From contig NZ_JAHSPD010000001.1 in NCBI RefSeq assembly GCF_020141465.1, positions 434,001-498,000 on the forward strand: a stretch of DNA of 64,000 bases, in the 5' to 3' direction. The notes under the pieces are model-generated. The model was not told where the DNA came from. It saw only the letters and a program-made list of their open reading frames with translations, and did not search any database. Shown piece after piece: positions 9,745 to 19,160 of the stretch. Both the position numbers and the translations under genes were made by a program. Positions within the stretch are counted from its first letter, which is position 1, and each line of letters opens with the position of its first letter. Source of the DNA: Roseovarius carneus (lineage in GTDB: Bacteria > Pseudomonadota > Alphaproteobacteria > Rhodobacterales > Rhodobacteraceae).

Positions 9745-9930
9745 GACGGTCCTCAGGCGGTAAACTGATCCGCCTGCTATATAGGATTTTGCGCGCGCGT
9801 CAAAAGAGGCCGACACGCACACCACGACCTAGGCCATGCTGAGCCACCTGCGAGGAGGGCATCCCTGTCGCAGGTTTGGCAAATACACCAACGCCCGGTT
9901 TGGCCGGACAGGCATCACAAAACAATCAGA

Positions 9931-10509
9931 TCACTGGCAGCGCTTTTGCGCCTCGTCCGTCGCGGCCGTATAGCCCTGCAACGAGAATGTGTCTTTGGTC
10001 TGCGTGCCCCGCGCCGAACGGGCCGTGAGCACAGCATCTGCCCCACGTTTCATCGCCGCGATGATCTTGCCATCCTCGGCCGTGCTGGCGGGCCATGCCC
10101 ACTCACCTTCGGTATAGAGGTCAAACGCCGTGCCGCCGATATTCACTTCGACGTTCGATCCCGGCGCAAACGGGTAGCCGCCCGTAAAGGCTACTTGCCC
10201 GTTCACCCCCGCATCGGGGCGGAAAAACGTCATCAAAAGGATTTCGCCCCGGCGCACGGAGACGACACGCCCATCGCGGCTGTTGACCGTCTCTGTGGGC
10301 GCGGATACGGCCCAGCATTCGCGTGGCGTCTGCTCTTCAAAAACACTCCACGCGGTCTTTGCCGCAACCTGATTAGTGCTCTCGGCCTGTGCAAATGCCT
10401 GTGTCGGCACCAAAGACGTTGCCATCAAAGCAACAATTGCCGTGCCTGCAAGGGTGCGCGCAGCGCGCGACGTGAGCGTTTGAGCGGCACGCGAATAAAG
10501 TAATTTCAT
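9931..10509 (-). CDS. IalB-family periplasmic protein
   Basis: A 192-aa protein of the invasion-associated locus B family, widespread in Alphaproteobacteria and not linked to virulence here. It has an N-terminal signal peptide (basic start, hydrophobic TLAGTAIVALMATSLVPT, probable cleavage after AFA-QA), then the IalB fold with TPRECWAVSAP, RGEILLMTFF and a C-terminal KRCQ. The two Cys (in RECW and KRC) probably form a disulfide. The ATG at 10507-10509 is preceded by GGAGG at 8 bases, better than the upstream TTG. It is encoded divergently from the asparaginase gene. Confidence 0.85.
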   Translation of the reverse strand: MKLLYSRAAQTLTSRAARTLAGTAIVALMATSLVPTQAFAQAESTNQVAAKTAWSVFEEQTPRECWAVSAPTETVNSRDGRVVSVRRGEILLMTFFRPDAGVNGQVAFTGGYPFAPGSNVEVNIGGTAFDLYTEGEWAWPASTAEDGKIIAAMKRGADAVLTARSARGTQTKDTFSLQGYTAATDEAQKRCQ

Positions 10510-10703
10510 CTGTCCAGCCTCCAAGCCGTCCTAAACCTCAATGTCTGGCCCTCACTCTGGCGGCTTTTTGCCGGTCTTATGCGTGCAAGGGCCTGCTTTC
10601 TCTCGACACTGCAACATTAGCCTGAAACAGACCAGAAACGAAAGAATGAATTGGCGAAAACCCGCACATCACAGCATTGCTCTCTCTGACGAAAGGCCTC
10701 GAC

Positions 10704-11699
10704 ATGACCCAAGCAGCCCCAATGGTAGAAATCTGGCGCGGCCCATTGGCCGAAAGCCTGCATAGCGGACATGCGGTGATCTGCGACGCAGGCGGCGATA
10801 TCGTGGAGGCGTGGGGTGATCCGCAAACGCTGGTTTTGCCGCGCAGCTCCGCCAAAATGCTGCAAGCCCTGCCCTTGATCGAGAGCGGGGCCGCCGCGTC
10901 ACATGGCCTGACATCTGAGCATCTGGCGCTCTCTTGTGCGTCGCATAACGGAACCGAGGCGCATACAACCCGCGTGGCCGCATGGCTGAGCGCGTTGGGG
11001 CTGACCGAGGGTGACCTGCGCTGCGCCTCTGACGCACCGATGGGCGAGGCGGCGCGCAATGCCTTGATCCGCGCCGACGCCGCCCCCTGCCAGTTGCACA
11101 ACAACTGTTCAGGCAAACATGCGGGGTTTCTCACGCTGGCTCAGCATCTCGGCGCGGGGCCTGAGTATATCGCCCCCGATCACCCCGTGCAGATCGCCTG
11201 CCGCGCGGCGTTTGAGGAGGTCACGGGCGCGCCGTCTCCGGGATACGGGATCGACGGCTGCTCCGCCCCCAATTTCATGACCACGCTGCACAGCATGGCC
11301 CGCGCGATGGCGCGCTTCGCGTCTGCCACGAATGGCGCGGATGCCCGCCAATCGGCCATGGTCGCCCTGCGCGAGGCGATGATGACGCATCCGGATCTCG
11401 TGGCGGGCGAGGGCCGCGCCTGCACCGAGCTGATGCGCGCCTGTTCAGAACCTGTGGCAATCAAGACCGGGGCCGAAGGGTTCTTCATCGCCATCCTGCC
11501 CGCGCGCCAGATGGGCCTCGCGCTCAAGATCACTGATGGGGCCACGCGGGCCTCTGAATGTGTTGTGGCGGCGCTTCTCGTCCGTCTTGGGGCGCTTGAT
11601 CCGGCGCACCCGGCGGCCAAGCGCGTGCTGAACGCGCCGATCCTGAATGCCGCAGGCCGTGTGACCGGCGCAATCCGCCCGGCGGCGGTTTTAAGCTGA
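10704..11699 (+). CDS. L-asparaginase II family (thermolabile type)
   Basis: A 331-aa protein of the asparaginase II family known from Rhizobium etli, unrelated to the E. coli-type enzymes. Features are VLPRSSAKMLQALPLIESGA, LALSCASHNGTEAHT, the motif NNCSGKHAGFL and GYGIDGCSAPNF, with the Ser-Lys pairs and Cys residues characteristic of the family. It would deamidate asparagine to aspartate. The ATG at 10704 follows AAAGG by about 8 bases; the open frame begins 27 nt earlier. A long leader with an FMN riboswitch follows downstream. Confidence 0.88.
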   Translation: MTQAAPMVEIWRGPLAESLHSGHAVICDAGGDIVEAWGDPQTLVLPRSSAKMLQALPLIESGAAASHGLTSEHLALSCASHNGTEAHTTRVAAWLSALGLTEGDLRCASDAPMGEAARNALIRADAAPCQLHNNCSGKHAGFLTLAQHLGAGPEYIAPDHPVQIACRAAFEEVTGAPSPGYGIDGCSAPNFMTTLHSMARAMARFASATNGADARQSAMVALREAMMTHPDLVAGEGRACTELMRACSEPVAIKTGAEGFFIAILPARQMGLALKITDGATRASECVVAALLVRLGALDPAHPAAKRVLNAPILNAAGRVTGAIRPAAVLS

Positions 11700-11750
11700 G
11701 GGGCGCGATTGGCCTTGCAGGACCGCGCCCATGCGTGCAGCATAAACGCG

Positions 11751-11966
11751 TTCTCAGGGCGGGGCGGAACTCCCCACCGGCGGTAAAGGGGGTGCGCCCC
11801 CAAGCCCGCGAGCGGCTTTTGAACGGGCAGCGTTGAGACCGGCCGCCGTGCGGCGCATATAGCGTGCCGCACGATCGCCGGTTTTCAAACGTCACCCCCG
11901 TCAAAAAGTGTCAGCAGATCTGGTGCAACTCCAGAGCCGACGGTCACAGTCCGGATGAGAGAGAAC
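11751..11966 (+). ncRNA. FMN riboswitch (RFN element)
   Basis: The conserved FMN aptamer is readable: it opens with TCTCAGGGCGGGGCGGAA and CCCCACCGGCGGTAA, then AGCCCGCGAGCG, a long variable stem (about 11815-11895 with GCCGTGCGGC and GTGCCGCACG parts), then GATCTGGTGCAACTCCAGA, GCCGACGGTCACAGTCC and the closing GGATGAGAGAGA. It binds flavin mononucleotide and normally represses riboflavin genes. The aptamer ends about 145 nt before ribH, the only gene it can control in this arrangement. Confidence 0.95.
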
Positions 11967-12020
11967 GCCGGGATGCGGGGCCTTTGGGCCGCGCGGGTGC
12001 GTGGCACCTTTCCTGTCGTC

Positions 12021-12093
12021 TTTCGCCTTGGGCGGTATGTGTCGCGCGCATTTCGCCTTGATCTGGTGCCCCAGATGAAAGGCGAAACGCTTT
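12021..12093 (+). promoter_or_regulatory. Hairpin between FMN aptamer and ribH
   Basis: TTTCGCCTT (12051-12059) with ATCTGG (12061-12066) pairs with CCAGAT (12071-12076) and AAGGCGAAA (12079-12087), making about 15 bp just before the ribH ribosome binding site AGGAAAGGA. The left arm TTTCGCCTTG is repeated at 12021-12030, so two alternative pairings with 12079-12087 are possible. This could be the riboswitch expression platform, but the same arm sequences occur in the dispersed palindromes at 6738 and 46804, so it may be a repeat captured into the leader. Confidence 0.5.
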
Positions 12094-12109
12094 AGGAAAG
12101 GACTACACT

Positions 12110-12544
12110 ATGACACTCCCCCAATATGCCTTCATCAAGGCCAATTGGCATGCTCCCATCGTGGAGCGCGCCCTCGCCGGATTTTGCGAGGTGATTGCGC
12201 CCGCGCAGGTCCATATCTTCGAGGTGCCCGGTGCGTTTGAAATGCCGCTTCTGGCGCGTGATCTGGCGCTGACCGGGCGCTATGCCGCCGTGGCCGCCGC
12301 CGCCCTCGTGGTGGATGGCGGCATTTACCGGCATGATTTCGTGGCCGCTGCGGTGGTGGATGGGCTGATGCGGGCAGGCATGGACAGCGGCGTGCCGGTG
12401 CTGTCGGTCTCGCTCACCCCGCACCAGTTTCAGGAGACGGAGCATCACATGACCATCTATGGCGCGCATTTCGTCGAAAAAGGGCGCGAGGCCGCACGCG
12501 CGGCGCTGATGATCGGGAAAACGCGGGCCGCGCTGGCGGCGTAG
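12110..12544 (+). CDS. ribH: Lumazine synthase, type II (RibH2-like)
   Basis: 6,7-dimethyl-8-ribityllumazine synthase condenses the butanone phosphate and the pyrimidine intermediate, the penultimate riboflavin step. The 144-aa protein has FIKANWHAPIVERAL, VPGAFEMPLLARDLAL, the catalytic region VDGGIYRHDFVAAAVVDGLM and SVSLTPHQFQ. The NWH start of the substrate loop resembles the decameric type II enzymes known from rhizobia and Brucella. It stands alone behind the FMN riboswitch, away from other rib genes. AAAGGA is 7 bases upstream of ATG. It converges with serB. Confidence 0.92.
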   Translation: MTLPQYAFIKANWHAPIVERALAGFCEVIAPAQVHIFEVPGAFEMPLLARDLALTGRYAAVAAAALVVDGGIYRHDFVAAAVVDGLMRAGMDSGVPVLSVSLTPHQFQETEHHMTIYGAHFVEKGREAARAALMIGKTRAALAA

Positions 12545-12562
12545 GCTCAGATACGGCGGGCG

Positions 12563-13429
12563 TCAGGCAAACTCGCTCGCCGCATAGCCCTGAAGGTAAA
12601 GCAGCGCTGTCAAATCGCCATGCATCACCCGCACGTCGCATTGGGCCGCAACGCTGGGTTTCGCGTGCAGCGCCACGCCCGTCCCGGCCCGTCCGAGCAT
12701 TCCCAGATCATTGGCCCCATCGCCCACAGCGATCACATCTGCCGCAGTGATCCCAAGCTGGGCCGTGATCTCCTCAAGCGCCGCGACCTTCGCCGCGCGC
12801 CCCAGAATGGGCATCTCCACCTGACCGCTCAGAACGCCACCCGCCACAATCAGACGGTTCGCCCGGTGCGCATCAAAGCCAAGCACCTCTGCCACACGCG
12901 CGGTGAACGCCGTGAACCCACCCGACACGAGCGCCGCATAACCGCCCTGCGCCTTCATCGTGGCCACCAATGCGCGCCCGCCGGGCATGAAGCTGATCCG
13001 GGTATCAAGCACCCGGTCGATCACCGTCTTGGGCAAGCCTTTCAGCAGCGCCACACGCTCCACCAGTGCGCCTTCAAAATCAATCTCGCCATTCATTGCC
13101 CGCGCGGTGATGTCTCTGACATGCGCGCCAACGCCCGCCTCCTCGGCCAACTCATCAATGCACTCCTGCTCGATCATCGTGCTGTCCATATCGGCCAAAA
13201 GCATCCGCTTGGCCCGCCCCTCGGCGCGCTGCACGATCAGATCGGTGCGCAGGCCCTGAAGCTCCTCCCAGACCTGCCAGCGATTCGCGGGCATCTGCTC
13301 CAACGAGAATTCCGCCGCCTCATCCGGGCTGAGCCAGCCGACCGTGCCCCCGCCCCACGCATTGCGTAGGCTTTCGACCAAAGCGGGGTCCAACGCGCCC
13401 TTGGGGGCAATCAGAGTAGCGACATACAT
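12563..13429 (-). CDS. serB: Phosphoserine phosphatase
   Basis: SerB dephosphorylates O-phosphoserine, the last step of serine synthesis. The 288-aa product has an N-terminal domain of about 70 residues and a HAD phosphatase core: LLADMDSTMIEQECIDELAE (DxDxT nucleophile), ALVSGGFTAFT and AVGDGANDLGML (motif IV). The ATG at 13427-13429 (MYVATLIAPKGALDPAL) is the family-like start; the frame runs open further upstream through the divergent serC promoter. It lies back to back with serC-serA, so all three serine genes are clustered. Confidence 0.95.
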   Translation of the reverse strand: MYVATLIAPKGALDPALVESLRNAWGGGTVGWLSPDEAAEFSLEQMPANRWQVWEELQGLRTDLIVQRAEGRAKRMLLADMDSTMIEQECIDELAEEAGVGAHVRDITARAMNGEIDFEGALVERVALLKGLPKTVIDRVLDTRISFMPGGRALVATMKAQGGYAALVSGGFTAFTARVAEVLGFDAHRANRLIVAGGVLSGQVEMPILGRAAKVAALEEITAQLGITAADVIAVGDGANDLGMLGRAGTGVALHAKPSVAAQCDVRVMHGDLTALLYLQGYAASEFA

Positions 13430-13534
13430 GACCCAAAGTTTCCGATCGTAGCTGTTTCGTGTCGCACAAAGGCGCTCAAGCGGCGCTATAGCGTCATTTT
13501 CCGGCTTGCGAAAGCCCGCGCCGCCCCGTAGCTC

Positions 13535-13589
13535 TGATCGCGGGACACCCTTCCCCAACGAAGGGCGCTTATCTGGAAGGATAGCAGCA
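13535..13589 (+). promoter_or_regulatory. Candidate serC leader RNA structure
   Basis: Two consecutive hairpins precede serC. The first is CCCTTC (13549-13554) with GAAGGG (13560-13565). The second pairs GCT-ATC in the stretch 13567-13573 with GATAGC (13580-13585) and holds the Shine-Dalgarno GGAAGG in its loop and 3' arm. A conserved serC RNA motif is known upstream of serC in Alphaproteobacteria; position and layout fit, but I have not compared it with the published model. Confidence 0.5.
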
Positions 13590-14738
13590 ATGACGATCGA
13601 AGACCCCGGCGCGCGGCCGGCAAATCCGCGTTTCTCATCTGGCCCGTGCGCCAAACCCCCCACATTCAACGTGATCCAATTGGCCGATGCGCCCTTGGGC
13701 CGCAGCCACCGCGCAACGGTGGGTAAAGACCGCTTGAAATCAGCGATCGACGACACGCGCGAACTTCTCGGCGTCCCCGACGACTATCTGATCGGCATCG
13801 TGCCCGCCTCGGATACGGGCGCCTATGAAATGGCGATGTGGAACCTCTTGGGCGCGCGCAAGGCCGAGATGCTGGCATGGGAAAGCTTCGGCGCAGGCTG
13901 GGTCACCGATGCGGTCAAGCAGCTCAAAATCGACGCCGAGGTGAAGACCGCCGAGTATGGTCATATCGTGGATCTCGGCACGGTCGATTTCGACAATGAC
14001 GTCTGCTTTACATGGAACGGCACCACCTCGGGCGTGCGCCTGCCGAATGGCGATGCGATCCCATCGGGCCGTGCGGGCCTCACCCTTTGCGACGCCACAT
14101 CGGCGGCCTTCGCGCAGGACCTCCCTTGGGACAAGCTCGATGTGACCACGTTCAGCTGGCAAAAAGTGCTGGGCGGGGAAGGCGCGCATGGGATGCTCAT
14201 CCTGTCGCCCCGCGCGGTTGCGCGGCTGGAAAGCTACACGCCGCCCTGGCCGCTGCCCAAGATTTTTCGCCTCACTAAAGGCGGCAAGATCATCGCGGGC
14301 ATTTTTGAGGGGGCGACGATCAACACGCCCTCAATGCTCGCGGTCGAGGATTATCTTCTGGCGCTCGATTGGGCCCGCTCTGTCGGTGGGCTGGAAGGCC
14401 TGATGGCGCGCGCCGATGCAAACGCGGCGGTGATCTGGGATTTCTGCGAGACCCGCGACTGGATCGCCAATCTGGCCGAGGAGAGCGCCACGCGCTCCAA
14501 CACATCCGTCTGTCTCAAATTCACCGATCCGCGCATTACCGATGGGGCGGCTTTCGCCAAATCCATCGCCAAACGGCTGGAGAGCGAAGGGGTTGCCTTT
14601 GATATCGGCGCGTACCGTGATGCGCCTCCCGGCCTGCGCATCTGGTGCGGCGCCACGGTGGAGACCGCCGATATCACGGCGCTCATGCCGTGGATCGAAT
14701 GGGCCTTTGAGACCGAAATAGCATCGCTGCGGGCCTAA
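13590..14738 (+). CDS. serC: Phosphoserine aminotransferase
   Basis: SerC transaminates 3-phosphohydroxypyruvate to phosphoserine using PLP. The 382-aa protein belongs to the alphaproteobacterial type: [51 protein letters not shown] and [15 protein letters not shown], where the Lys in SWQK is the probable PLP lysine. The ATG at 13590 has GGAAGG about 9 bases upstream inside a hairpin that may regulate it. serA follows after 56 bp on the same strand. Confidence 0.96.
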   Translation: MTIEDPGARPANPRFSSGPCAKPPTFNVIQLADAPLGRSHRATVGKDRLKSAIDDTRELLGVPDDYLIGIVPASDTGAYEMAMWNLLGARKAEMLAWESFGAGWVTDAVKQLKIDAEVKTAEYGHIVDLGTVDFDNDVCFTWNGTTSGVRLPNGDAIPSGRAGLTLCDATSAAFAQDLPWDKLDVTTFSWQKVLGGEGAHGMLILSPRAVARLESYTPPWPLPKIFRLTKGGKIIAGIFEGATINTPSMLAVEDYLLALDWARSVGGLEGLMARADANAAVIWDFCETRDWIANLAEESATRSNTSVCLKFTDPRITDGAAFAKSIAKRLESEGVAFDIGAYRDAPPGLRIWCGATVETADITALMPWIEWAFETEIASLRA

Positions 14739-14794
14739 ACCCGGCGCCAGCGCGACACCAAACATCAACGCATTTTTCAAGATTGGAGCCCCAA

Positions 14795-16390
14795 ATGGCC
14801 CCCAAAGTTCTCGTATCCGACAAACTTTCCGAAACCGCCGTTCAGATATTCCGCGACCGCGGCATCGACGTGGATTTTCAGCCCGATCTCGGCAGGGATA
14901 AAGACCGTCTCGCCGAAATCATCGGCCAATATGACGGCCTCGCCATCCGCTCGGCCACCAAGGTCACCGAGAAGATCCTCGCCAACGCCACCAACCTCAA
15001 GGTGATCGCGCGCGCAGGCATCGGCACCGATAATATCGACAAGCTTGCGGCCTCCAAGAAGGGCGTGATCGTGATGAACACGCCCTTTGGGAACATGATC
15101 ACCACCGCCGAACATGCCATTGCAATGATGTTCGCCGTTGCCCGCCAAATCCCCGAGGCCAGCGCCTCCACCCAAGCGGGTAAGTGGGAGAAATCCAAGT
15201 TTATGGGGGTTGAGCTGACCAACAAGACGCTCGGCGTGATCGGCGCGGGCAATATCGGCGGCATCGTCTGCGACCGTGCGCGCGGGCTTAAGATGAAGGT
15301 CATCGCTTATGATCCCTTTCTGACCGAGAAAAAAGCCGACAAGATGGGCGTCGAGAAGGTCGATCTCGACACGCTTCTGGCCCGCTCGGATTTCATCACC
15401 CTGCATGTGCCGCTCACCGATCAGACCCGCAATATCCTCAGCGCCGAGGCGCTGGCCAAGACCAAAAAGGGCGTGCGGATCATCAACTGCGCGCGCGGCG
15501 GTCTGGTGGACGAGGCCGCACTTGCCGCATTGATCACATCCGGCCATGTGGCAGGCGCGGGCTTTGATGTCTTCGCCGAGGAGCCTGCGGCCGAGAACTC
15601 CCTCTTCGGCCTGCCCGGCGTTGTCTGCACGCCGCATCTGGGGGCCGCCACCACCGAGGCGCAGGAAAACGTGGCGCTGCAAGTGGCCGAACAGATGTCG
15701 GACTACCTGCTGACCGGCGCTGTGACGAACGCGCTCAACATGCCCTCGGTCACGGCGGAAGAGGCCAAGGTCATGGGGCCTTGGATCAAGCTCTCGGATC
15801 ATCTCGGGGCCTTTATCGGCCAGATGACGGACGAGCCGATCAAGGCGATCAACATCCTTTATGACGGGGTGGTGAGCCATATGAACCTCGCGGCTCTCAC
15901 CTCGGCCACCGTGGCGGGGATCATGAAATCGGTGAACCCGGAGGTGAACATGGTCTCCGCGCCCGTCATCGCCAAGGAGCGCGGCATCCAGATCAGCACG
16001 ACCCAGCAGGATAAATCGGGCGCGTTCGAGGGATATATCAAGCTGACCGTGGTCACGGATCAGCGCGAACGCTCCATCGGCGGCACGGTCTTCTCGGACG
16101 AAAAGCCACGCTTCATTCAAATCAAGGGGATCAATATCGACGCCGAGATTGGCGAACATATGCTCTATACCACCAATAAGGATGTGCCCGGCATCATCGG
16201 CGCTCTGGGCCAGACGCTGGGCGGGAGCGGCGTGAATATCGCGAACTTTACGCTGGGCCGCGCGGCGCCCGGCGGCGAGGCGATCGCGCTGCTTTATGTC
16301 GATGCTCAAGTCCCGCCCGACCAAGTGGCGAAGCTGCACGCGACCGGCCTTTTCCAGCAGATCAAGCCGCTGCATTTCGACGTGCGTTGA
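14795..16390 (+). CDS. serA: D-3-phosphoglycerate dehydrogenase
   Basis: SerA oxidises 3-phosphoglycerate to phosphohydroxypyruvate, committing carbon to serine. The 531-aa long form shows the catalytic and NAD-binding domains (GVIGAGNIGGIVCDRARG; NCARGGLVDEAALAA; CTPHLGAATTEAQENVA with the catalytic His), an intervening domain, and a C-terminal ACT domain (TNKDVPGIIGALGQTL, residues about 455-531) that usually mediates serine feedback. GGAG lies 7 bases before ATG. It is the second gene of serC-serA and converges on panC with a hairpin between. Confidence 0.97.
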   Translation: MAPKVLVSDKLSETAVQIFRDRGIDVDFQPDLGRDKDRLAEIIGQYDGLAIRSATKVTEKILANATNLKVIARAGIGTDNIDKLAASKKGVIVMNTPFGNMITTAEHAIAMMFAVARQIPEASASTQAGKWEKSKFMGVELTNKTLGVIGAGNIGGIVCDRARGLKMKVIAYDPFLTEKKADKMGVEKVDLDTLLARSDFITLHVPLTDQTRNILSAEALAKTKKGVRIINCARGGLVDEAALAALITSGHVAGAGFDVFAEEPAAENSLFGLPGVVCTPHLGAATTEAQENVALQVAEQMSDYLLTGAVTNALNMPSVTAEEAKVMGPWIKLSDHLGAFIGQMTDEPIKAINILYDGVVSHMNLAALTSATVAGIMKSVNPEVNMVSAPVIAKERGIQISTTQQDKSGAFEGYIKLTVVTDQRERSIGGTVFSDEKPRFIQIKGINIDAEIGEHMLYTTNKDVPGIIGALGQTLGGSGVNIANFTLGRAAPGGEAIALLYVDAQVPPDQVAKLHATGLFQQIKPLHFDVR

Positions 16391-16407
16391 TCAGGCAAGG
16401 CCTTTGC

Positions 16408-16439
16408 GACACCCGGCCATGCCAAAAGCGCCGGGTGTC
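16408..16439. terminator. Hairpin between convergent serA and panC
   Basis: GACACCCGGC (16408-16417) and GCCGGGTGTC (16430-16439) form a perfect 10-bp stem with a 12-nt loop. It sits between the serA stop and the panC stop and slightly overlaps the latter. There is only a weak T tract (CTTTCC) on the plus side, so it is probably a shared bidirectional terminator rather than a strong one. Confidence 0.6.
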
Positions 16440-17286
16440 AGCTTTCCACCGCGATATTGTCGATGATCCGCACCCCGGCCAGCCAAGAGGCCGCAAAGAG
16501 GCGCGCGGGGCGTGTCGGTGCCTCCAAGAGCGCCAGATCATCATTCGCGCGCAGCTCAAGATAATCGGTCTTGGTGAAGCCCGCCTTTTCAAGCCGGGCA
16601 ATCGCCGAGCTGTGCAGATCGGCGAAAGGCGCACCAGCAGCAAGGCCGTCTGCGATTTTCTCCAGCTCCTCAAACAGGATAGGCGCTTTGATGCGCGCCC
16701 GGTCCGACAGGAGCAAGTTGCGCGAGGACATGGCGAGACCGTCCATCTCACGGATGGTGGGGCAGCCATGCACGGTGATAGGGATATCGAGATCGCAGGC
16801 CATACGGCGCACCACCTGGAGCTGCTGAAAATCCTTCTCGCCGAAAAACGCATCCGTCGCACGGCTTTGGGTGAAGAGCTTTGCGACCACGGTAGCCACC
16901 CCTTCAAAATGTCCGGGGCGGTAGATTCCATCCATCACATCCGTGAGCCCTGTCACGGAAACTGTGGTGGAAAAACCCTCCGGATACATCACGTCACCAT
17001 CCGGTACATAAATCGCATCGACGCCAAAGCGCTCCAGTTTGCGGGCGTCCTCGCCTTCCGTGCGGGGATAGTTGGCGAGATCCTCAGGCGTGTTGAACTG
17101 TTTGGGGTTCACGAAGATCGTCACGATCACATGCTCACAGCGCGCTTTTGCAGCCGCCACAAGCGACAGATGCCCGTCATGCAGCGCGCCCATCGTCGGC
17201 ACAACGCCGATGGAGGCCCCGGCGCGCACCCATGGCTCCGACTGCGCGCGCAGGGCGGCGATGTCTCTCACGATAGGCGCAATCAC
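16438..17286 (-). CDS. panC: Pantothenate synthetase
   Basis: PanC joins pantoate and beta-alanine with ATP to make pantothenate, the precursor of coenzyme A. The 282-aa protein has the HIGH-like motif in [15 protein letters not shown], then [50 protein letters not shown] and the SSRNLLLSD loop. It begins at a GTG (17284-17286) that overlaps the panB stop as GTGA, so panB and panC are translationally coupled. Length is normal. Confidence 0.97.
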   Translation of the reverse strand: MIAPIVRDIAALRAQSEPWVRAGASIGVVPTMGALHDGHLSLVAAAKARCEHVIVTIFVNPKQFNTPEDLANYPRTEGEDARKLERFGVDAIYVPDGDVMYPEGFSTTVSVTGLTDVMDGIYRPGHFEGVATVVAKLFTQSRATDAFFGEKDFQQLQVVRRMACDLDIPITVHGCPTIREMDGLAMSSRNLLLSDRARIKAPILFEELEKIADGLAAGAPFADLHSSAIARLEKAGFTKTDYLELRANDDLALLEAPTRPARLFAASWLAGVRIIDNIAVES

Positions 17287-18122
17287 TTTTGGGGGGCCTT
17301 TTGGGGTGCCGCATCTGCAAAGATATGCTCAGGCCCCGGAAAGCTGCGCGCGCGCACCTCTGCGGCGTATTCGGCAATAGCCGCCTCGCCCACCGCGCCC
17401 AGCGCCGCATAGCGTTTGACGAATTTGGGTTTGAACGCGGTAAAGAGCCCAAGCATGTCGTCCACCACGAGGATCTGCCCGTCACAGCCCGCAGAGGCCC
17501 CGATGCCGATGGTGGGGATCGCAAGCTCCGCCGTCATCCGGTCCGCAAGGCTCGCCGGCACCTTCTCCAGCACCACCGAGAACGCGCCCGCATCCGCCAC
17601 GGCATGGGCATCACGCATCAGCGCTTCGGTCTGATCGCCGCGCCCCTGCACCTTGTAGCCGCCAAGCGTATTGATCGATTGCGGCGTCAGCCCGATATGC
17701 GCCATCACAGGCACACCCCGCGCCACGAGAAACGCGATGGTTTCCGCCATATGCACGCCGCCTTCAAGCTTCACCGCCGCAGCCCCCGTCTCGGCCATGA
17801 TCCGAGCTGCGTTGGAGAACGCCTGCGCCGGACCCTGCTCGTAACTGCCAAACGGCATGTCAATGACCAGCATCGCCTTTTGCAGCCCCCGCGCCACAGC
17901 CTGCCCGTGCAGGATCATCATCTCCATCGTCACGCCCAGCGTCGAGGGCAGGCCATGCAGAACCATGCCCACGCTGTCACCCACCAGCACAAAATCACAA
18001 TAATCATCCATCATCCGCGCCATCGGCGTGGTATAGGCCGTGAGGCTGACAATGGGCGACGCGCCTTTCATGGCGCGGATATCGTCCGGCATGGGGGCGG
18101 TCTTGCGGGCGGTGGCGCTCAT
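17283..18122 (-). CDS. panB: Ketopantoate hydroxymethyltransferase
   Basis: PanB transfers a hydroxymethyl group from methylene-tetrahydrofolate to ketoisovalerate, the first committed step to pantothenate. The 279-aa protein shows [79 protein letters not shown] and [15 protein letters not shown]. The ATG at 18120-18122 is preceded by AAGGGA; the frame is open further upstream but that part is not conserved in style. It is the first gene of panB-panC and divergent from a secreted protein gene. Confidence 0.96.
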   Translation of the reverse strand: MSATARKTAPMPDDIRAMKGASPIVSLTAYTTPMARMMDDYCDFVLVGDSVGMVLHGLPSTLGVTMEMMILHGQAVARGLQKAMLVIDMPFGSYEQGPAQAFSNAARIMAETGAAAVKLEGGVHMAETIAFLVARGVPVMAHIGLTPQSINTLGGYKVQGRGDQTEALMRDAHAVADAGAFSVVLEKVPASLADRMTAELAIPTIGIGASAGCDGQILVVDDMLGLFTAFKPKFVKRYAALGAVGEAAIAEYAAEVRARSFPGPEHIFADAAPQKAPQK

Positions 18123-18314
18123 GATGGCTGTCCCTTCGGTCTTTGCTGCGCGCTGCCTTAGCGGCTTTGGCGAGCATGTTCCACCCTTCCGAACAGCCAT
18201 GCAAGGGGTGCCCTGCGTGGTCACGTTTGCGCGCAGGGTGCTGGATGCAGCTTGTGATCTGCCACAGGCGCACTAACCTTTAAAGGCAATAGATCAAACC
18301 CCGGAGTGCGCCCC

Positions 18315-19121
18315 ATGCGGCCCAGCCTCGCTTCTCTTTGCCTCTGCCTCACGCTTTGCGCCGCGCTGTTTGCCGCGCCGCAGGCCCGCGCGCAGGGCGA
18401 TCCGGCGGCCACGCGCAGCGAAATCATCACTCTTTTGGGCCGCATTTACGAGGGAGAGGCGATGCGCGGAGAGCTTGAGGGGCTTGGCTTTCGCGGCCAG
18501 AACCTGAGCCTTGCGATGGGGCAGGTGCAGCGCATCATGCGCGATCCGGTGGTCGCGGGTCACATCGCGGACCGCGTTCTTGCCGTGCAAAGCGGCGCAT
18601 CCATCCCAATGTCGCAATCGCAAGGATTGCTATGGGGGCTCGTGGATCAAGGCGTGGGGCACCTGCCGCTGCGCGATCTGCGCTATTATTATCTGGTGGA
18701 GAAAACCGTGTTGAACGCCATGCCGACACGGCAATGTGGCCTTGCGGTGCGCGAACGGCTGAGCCCTGACCAACTGTCCGATGCAACGGCGCAGGTGGCC
18801 GCCCGGCTCAACACCAACGCGCTTGAAAATTACTACCGAATTCAGCTGGAGGCCGCCAAAGCCGGGGCCCAGCGCGGCCCAGTCACCATGACGACCGCCC
18901 GTGCGCAGGCCGCAGAGGAGCGCATATTCAGCGCGCTCACCACGCGGCTCGATAGAGACCCGGATGCACCCCGCCTGATCGCCGCCTTTGCCGATCTCGA
19001 CCGCGCGAGCAACCGCGATGCCTGCGCCGCGGGCCGGGTTTTCATCGACACCGTCCTCACGCTTGAGGGGCAAGAATTGCGCGATGCGTTGATCTATCTC
19101 AGCCAGCCTACTTTGCGATAA
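18315..19121 (+). CDS. Secreted hypothetical protein
   Basis: A 268-aa protein with a signal peptide (MRPSLASLCLCLTLCAALFA, cleavage likely after AQARAQ-type Ala). The mature part is helical, with RSEIITLLGRIYEGEAMRGE, a middle QSQGLLWGLVDQGVGHLPL, and YYYLVEKTVL followed by PTRQCGLAVRERL. No domain is recognised. An upstream in-frame GTG exists 9 nt earlier, but the ATG at 18315 has GGAG at a suitable distance. Two Cys of the mature protein (RQCGL, RDACAAG) may pair in the periplasm. Divergent from panB; followed by the glycosylase gene after 39 bp. Confidence 0.65.
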   Translation: MRPSLASLCLCLTLCAALFAAPQARAQGDPAATRSEIITLLGRIYEGEAMRGELEGLGFRGQNLSLAMGQVQRIMRDPVVAGHIADRVLAVQSGASIPMSQSQGLLWGLVDQGVGHLPLRDLRYYYLVEKTVLNAMPTRQCGLAVRERLSPDQLSDATAQVAARLNTNALENYYRIQLEAAKAGAQRGPVTMTTARAQAAEERIFSALTTRLDRDPDAPRLIAAFADLDRASNRDACAAGRVFIDTVLTLEGQELRDALIYLSQPTLR

Positions 19122-19160
19122 CCGATTGCGCCTGCCGCCGCGCGCGGCCACTCTGGCATC

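Noticed and set aside
14777..16375. A 532-codon open frame antisense to serA
   Set aside because: Shadow of serA, which has full-length conserved motifs.
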